Shown in pieces: positions 60,692 through 64,000 of a DNA stretch of 64,000 nt. A program made the position numbers and the translations under genes. The stretch covers positions 10,540,001 through 10,604,000 of the forward strand of contig NZ_CP107905.1 in assembly GCF_036014015.1 (NCBI RefSeq). Direction: 5' to 3'. The notes beneath the pieces were generated by a model, which was given only the letters and a program-made list of their open reading frames with translations, searched no databases and was not told where the DNA came from. The stretch is from Streptomyces sp. NBC_00457 (GTDB taxonomy: Bacteria > Actinomycetota > Actinomycetes > Streptomycetales > Streptomycetaceae). Position 1 is the stretch's first letter. Each line of letters opens with the position of its first letter.

Positions 60692-60973
60692 CGATCCTCT
60701 CAGGGAATCGAGCCTCCAACAGACCCGGAGCGGTTCAGTGCCAGCGAGCCCGCCATGGGCGGGTGAGCCTCACGGACGATTACTCAACGCAGCCATGGCA
60801 ATGAGCCTTAACCATCGCTCCGGGAAGCGACGCAGTTGGCACGTGCTGCCAGCCACGACCGATGTATGCACATCAACAAAAGTTACAGAGAGTGACTGTC
60901 AGTGATTGGCGATAGTGTTCTTTGCACGGGGCGAAGGGCGGCAGTCCTGCTGCTCTCGCTGTGTGATCGCAAG

Positions 60974-61001
60974 ACATCTGCCACACTGGGTAGTGGTAGA
61001 T
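60974..61001 (+). promoter_or_regulatory. Operator-like inverted repeat upstream of the ImmA/IrrE-type gene
   Basis: CATCTGCCAC (60974-60983) and GTGGTAGATG (60992-61001) are 10-bp arms with one mismatch, 8 bp apart. The site lies 55 bp before the ATG at 61056. A self-binding site for the encoded XRE-type protein is likely. Confidence 0.5.
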
Positions 61002-61055
61002 GGGCCATGTCTGAGCCTTGCGCAGGGAGTTGCCAGCACATGAGAAGGGGCGGTG

Positions 61056-62219
61056 ATGAAAGTGGGTGAGACGCTCGAACAGCGCTTCGCCGCGACTTTT
61101 CAGTCCCTAATTTCCGAAGCGAAGGCACCTCTTGCGCAACTGATCGAGCTTCTCGGATCGAAGGCTGATTTGGACGACCTCGTAACAGGTTCGCGGTTGC
61201 CTTCCCTGTACGAGGCAACCGCTCTTGGTGCGTTCTTCAAAGTGCCGCCCAGCACGTTGCTGCAAGCAAAGTCTCCTTCCATGGGAGTTAGCTTCAGATT
61301 GGGTCAACTAGAGGGAATTCGCGATGTCAGCAGCGATGTTGCACATGCCGCGAAGCTCCTTTCCGTCGATCGTCTGACACGTGATTGGGGCCACGAAGAA
61401 CCTGTTATACCTCTACCTAAGTTCGCTCCGTCGAAATCTTGGAGCTATCGAGAAGCTGGTGAAAAAACCGCATCTCGCCTGCGGGCTTTCCTCGATATAG
61501 ACGACCTGGAGCCGGTCGAGGACCTTACGGCCCTCGTTGAGAGCTTGGGTTATCCCGTGGAGTATCGTCCTCTCCCGACAGACGTGCATGGCATCTCAGT
61601 TCCTGAGGATTGGGATGGTTTCTCGGCATGGGTTGTCCTCATCAACTGCGAGGATAATTGGGCGCGGCAGCGATTCACTCTCGCTCACGAGCTGAGCCAC
61701 ATTCTGCAAAGGGACTCGGGGCACATCGTCATTGACCGTGCCGTTCTAGATGACGATAGGCGCGCTGAGCGCATTGCTGATTCCTTCGCGCGAAACTTCC
61801 TGCTCCCTGAAGAAGCGGTGCAGTGCGCTTACAGCAGAAGTGGAAAAGTCTCCCAATTTGAGCAGATGGCTTCACTCGTAACCAATCTTATGCTTACATA
61901 CGGCGTCAGTCGCGATGCCTCGATGTATGCATTGCAGGAGACCATTAAGGACATTTCAATCAGTCCTGCTTTTGTGGCCTGCAGGGAAGCTAGAGTCTCC
62001 GATCTAATGCGCATCTCTGGTAACGAGAAAAACTGGTTCGAGGTCAAAGGTAACCAGGGAAATCCTTTCCCGTCTGACCGTCTTACACAGCAAGCCCTGA
62101 ATGCTTATGCTGCGGGGTTGATCCCCCTGAGGGCAGTAGCCGATGTGATTGCTGATGGGGACCAGGCAGCGGCGATGGATCAGCTGCGATCAGCCGGATG
62201 GGACTTGGTCGGCACCTAA
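61056..62219 (+). CDS. XRE-ImmA/IrrE-type zinc metallopeptidase regulator
   Basis: A protein of 387 residues. The N-terminal ~70 residues look like a helical XRE-type DNA-binding part (LVTGSRLPSLYEATALGAFFKVPPSTLL). The peptidase domain has the zinc motif AHELSH (His211, Glu212, His215) and the downstream RRAERIADSFARNFLLP with its Glu. Such proteins cleave repressors in response to damage or infection. GC content is visibly lower than in the left part of the window, indicating transfer. It is convergent with the PIN-like gene and their stops overlap by 4 bp. Confidence 0.9.
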   Translation: MKVGETLEQRFAATFQSLISEAKAPLAQLIELLGSKADLDDLVTGSRLPSLYEATALGAFFKVPPSTLLQAKSPSMGVSFRLGQLEGIRDVSSDVAHAAKLLSVDRLTRDWGHEEPVIPLPKFAPSKSWSYREAGEKTASRLRAFLDIDDLEPVEDLTALVESLGYPVEYRPLPTDVHGISVPEDWDGFSAWVVLINCEDNWARQRFTLAHELSHILQRDSGHIVIDRAVLDDDRRAERIADSFARNFLLPEEAVQCAYSRSGKVSQFEQMASLVTNLMLTYGVSRDASMYALQETIKDISISPAFVACREARVSDLMRISGNEKNWFEVKGNQGNPFPSDRLTQQALNAYAAGLIPLRAVADVIADGDQAAAMDQLRSAGWDLVGT

Positions 62220-63106
62220 GGCTGGACGTCGCAGCGAGGGCACCTGTCGCCATCTCGGTGACAGGTGAAGAACTCGGCGTTGCTCGGTCGCACCTCTGCG
62301 GGAACAGTCGCGAAGCTTGACGTCATGTAGTTGAAGTCCGCAAGCAGTTCTCCGGGTGTCAAGAGCGGGTCTTGACACCCGAGTTCCGCAAGTAGCTGGC
62401 CCGTGTGCTTCCAAGCAACGTTATTTTGCTCCGCCACGCGCATCGCGCCGTTGTCGTTCGTGAGAAGGACGGTGCTTGCGCCGTGGCCGACCGTGAGCAT
62501 GGCACTCACGATGCTGTGCGCCTCGCCAGTATGTTTCTGAGAAGAACGCACCGCGTCGTCGGTTCGGCCGAAGATGGAGTTCTGTCGCTCCTCGAATGCG
62601 TCCAGCTGGCCGAGCACGCGGTCGATCATCCGGACGGTCTCCTCGGTGAGGAGGAGGGGGTGCTCCGGGATGTCTCCGGCGTCCAGCATCGCGGCGATCG
62701 AGTCGGCGCTCTCGCACCGCTCACGGTTCTCATGGGTTCGCCGGGCACCACGAATATTCGCCATGGCCCGAATCTCCCGGGCCACGGCGTAGGTGACGAC
62801 CAGCGTGGAACCGTAGAGCCCTCGCACCTTGTTGAGCGTGTCTGGCTGCCGGCCAAGAGACAGCAGGGTGCCGGTGTCGCACCAGGCCAGGGTCACGGGA
62901 GCGTAGCGCTTCGGACGGTTTTCTATCGCCTCGCGGCGCGACGGCTGAACCTTCGACCGCGGCTGGAGGTTCGGTCGACGATGGGCCATCGCCTTGGGGG
63001 AGGGGCGCTCCAGATCGTCCAACTCCCCCTCCTCGCTGTCCCGTTGCGTCCCGCACATGCACGGGAGTATCCGGACAAGCGTAGCCTCGCCAGGCAGCCT
63101 TCGCAC
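62216..63106 (-). CDS. PIN-like domain protein (putative ribonuclease)
   Basis: A protein of 296 residues from the first ATG. Internal Mets before CGTQRDSEEG or AHRRPNLQP are other possible starts. PIN-type acidic positions are visible: LAWCDTGTLLSLG (first Asp), GEAHSIVSAM (Glu) and VLLTNDNGAMRVAE (Asp). A C-terminal cluster CHRDGDRCPRC may bind zinc. In convergent pairing with an ImmA/IrrE-type gene it resembles a toxin or effector controlled by proteolysis. Confidence 0.72.
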   Translation of the reverse strand: MRRLPGEATLVRILPCMCGTQRDSEEGELDDLERPSPKAMAHRRPNLQPRSKVQPSRREAIENRPKRYAPVTLAWCDTGTLLSLGRQPDTLNKVRGLYGSTLVVTYAVAREIRAMANIRGARRTHENRERCESADSIAAMLDAGDIPEHPLLLTEETVRMIDRVLGQLDAFEERQNSIFGRTDDAVRSSQKHTGEAHSIVSAMLTVGHGASTVLLTNDNGAMRVAEQNNVAWKHTGQLLAELGCQDPLLTPGELLADFNYMTSSFATVPAEVRPSNAEFFTCHRDGDRCPRCDVQP

Positions 63107-63153
63107 CCGTCTCCGTGGAGGTGCCCAACACGGAGTGCCTCACTTTATGGTAC

Positions 63154-64000
63154 TCACTCCAATGTATCGGCTTCCTCCACGTTTTCGCTGTCGGCTTCTG
63201 GGCACCAGCGCTTAACTGGGCACCAGGCGCAGTGCTTTCCCGGAGTGGCTTCCCAAGTGGTGTCTCTGTGCCAATCCTTGGCCCGTTGGCGAACCTCCTT
63301 CTTGGCCATGCGGAGAACACCTGAATCGTTCAGGTCCCACGTGAAGACTTTGCCATCATCTGCTGAGATCACCTCTAGTTCGAGGCGGGCCGAGGTGCTC
63401 TGGTAAGGCCCTCTATATCCACTGGCGAAAAGGTTAAGAAGCCAAGCAGATGCGAAAAATCGATCAAATGCTTCGGCGTCGTCCTCGGGAATATCTCGGT
63501 TAGTCGTCTTACTTTCCCGAATTACCAGAGAGCCGTCAGCGTCGACGAACACCATGTCAGGTGTGCTGGCGATCACTACATCGGCTGAAGCGTCATACCC
63601 GTATAGCGGTGCCTCGATCGAGATGATTTGACTCCCCGTTTCGACGGGACAGTTCTGTACATGTTGCGCGAGGAAGGGCTGAATTTCCCCGTACTCCTCC
63701 TCTGACATGCTGCCAGTGAAAGTGTTGGAGTCGCGGAACTCTCCAGCTTCTTCGGGGGTGCACTTTTTTGCTCTAGAGTGCGCGCTCGCGATCCATTCAT
63801 GAACAAGTCGTCCGCGATTTGATGCGGGGCCGGAAGTGGGCTCCCGTGGCAAGAATTGCGAATGTGTAAGGAACCATTGGGTGGGGCAAGTTTCGTAGAC
63901 CTCAATATCCCTAGCACTTACGGATCGAGTCGCTGCTCCGGGGGTCGCTTGCCCCAAAAAGCCGTCCCACTTATCTAGCGCTCCGCAGCAGCCAGCAATT
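63154..64000 (-). CDS. Cas4/RecB-like PD-(D/E)XK nuclease with four-Cys cluster, 5' end outside the window
   Basis: At least 282 residues. The frame is open to the right edge (ALDKWDGFLGQATPG is in frame before the first TTG), so the gene probably begins beyond 64000. The nuclease core shows VIASTPDMVFVDADG (Asp) and LVIRESKTTN (ExK). Cysteines in YETCPTQWFL and HCAWCPVKRWC match the Fe-S cluster pattern of Cas4/AddB-type nucleases. It may be a stand-alone nuclease or the C-terminal nuclease domain of a helicase. It follows 47 bp upstream of the PIN-like gene on the same strand. Confidence 0.85.
   Translation of the reverse strand, partial: IAGCCGALDKWDGFLGQATPGAATRSVSARDIEVYETCPTQWFLTHSQFLPREPTSGPASNRGRLVHEWIASAHSRAKKCTPEEAGEFRDSNTFTGSMSEEEYGEIQPFLAQHVQNCPVETGSQIISIEAPLYGYDASADVVIASTPDMVFVDADGSLVIRESKTTNRDIPEDDAEAFDRFFASAWLLNLFASGYRGPYQSTSARLELEVISADDGKVFTWDLNDSGVLRMAKKEVRQRAKDWHRDTTWEATPGKHCAWCPVKRWCPEADSENVEEADTLE

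Larger units (their letters stand above)
59716..60741. mobile_element. Nested remnants of an IS3-family and an IS630-family element
   Basis: An IS3-type element on the minus strand: its right end is near 60741 (TGAACCGCTCCGGG read on the minus strand). orfA is at 60691-60404, and only the C-terminal part of orfB survives at about 60000-59720. Between them a plus-strand IS630-type fragment, about 60003-60400, has been inserted. The composite cut the MerR gene on its left. Neither element has a complete transposase. Confidence 0.7.

Noticed and set aside
1..64000. CRISPR array, tRNA or rRNA genes
   Set aside because: No regularly spaced repeats, cloverleaf with CCA-end context or rRNA-like sequence was noticed on either strand.

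Overview
The window is GC-rich actinobacterial DNA, almost certainly Streptomyces. Genes are tightly packed with GTG/TTG/ATG starts, many ATGA start-stop overlaps and GC-rich hairpin terminators. Genes such as the DUF3099 protein, the QcrB-type cytochrome b and the RppA-type tetrahydroxynaphthalene synthase also point to Streptomyces. No rRNA, tRNA or CRISPR array was seen.

Positions 1-39.6 kb hold most of a naphthoquinone meroterpenoid gene cluster of the naphterpin/marinone/napyradiomycin/furaquinocin class. A complete mevalonate operon on the minus strand (MK, MDD, PMK, IDI-2, HMGR, HMGS; 6717-196) supplies IPP/DMAPP. A polyprenyl diphosphate synthase (24048-25118) lengthens these units. 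A type III PKS (19068), a MomA-like cupin oxygenase (20143) and a PLP aminotransferase (20706) should make flaviolin-type and amino-flaviolin-type aromatics. Three NphB-family prenyltransferases (25157, 27824, 34261), a P450 (26085), an FAD monooxygenase (12529) and two TAT-exported vanadium haloperoxidases (29615, 37987) can decorate them. A CreE/CreD-like pair (8494-12155), predicted to release nitrous acid from aspartate, and an AMP-forming ligase-like enzyme (21993) suggest a hidden amination, diazotisation and deamination step. Two MFS exporters, a TetR regulator, a DoxX-like membrane protein and a second-copy cytochrome b (14426, a candidate self-resistance target) complete the cluster. 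No pathway-specific activator and no methyltransferase is visible, so the cluster probably continues to the left of position 1.

The transcription units share control elements. A module of about 100-200 bp recurs before the mevalonate operon, the PKS operon and the third prenyltransferase: GTGAC-N4-GTCAC, then TTGGCR-N17/18-CACTAT, then a TGCC(C)...GGCA hairpin. A reduced form precedes the second prenyltransferase. Heptamers spaced 11-12 bp apart, like SARP binding sites, occur before cytochrome b and the PKS. The two haloperoxidase genes carry a duplicated upstream region.

From about 40 kb the DNA becomes an accessory region rich in damage: a TnpB-like gene without a zinc ribbon, an NDH-2-like flavoprotein behind a hairpin covering its ribosome binding site, and several SigJ-like ECF sigma genes (two intact, others broken). 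There is also a kinase-less NarL response regulator, a RHH/Doc-like toxin-antitoxin pair and a lone ketosynthase with Asp in place of the first catalytic His. Many pseudogenes are present (LigA, DUF4097, TetR, MFS, MerR, ECF), with nested IS3/IS630 remnants at 59.7-60.7 kb. The last 3 kb, of visibly lower GC, hold an ImmA/IrrE-type protease gene convergent with a PIN-like gene and a Cas4/RecB-like nuclease running off the right edge, which looks like a small defence or stress island.
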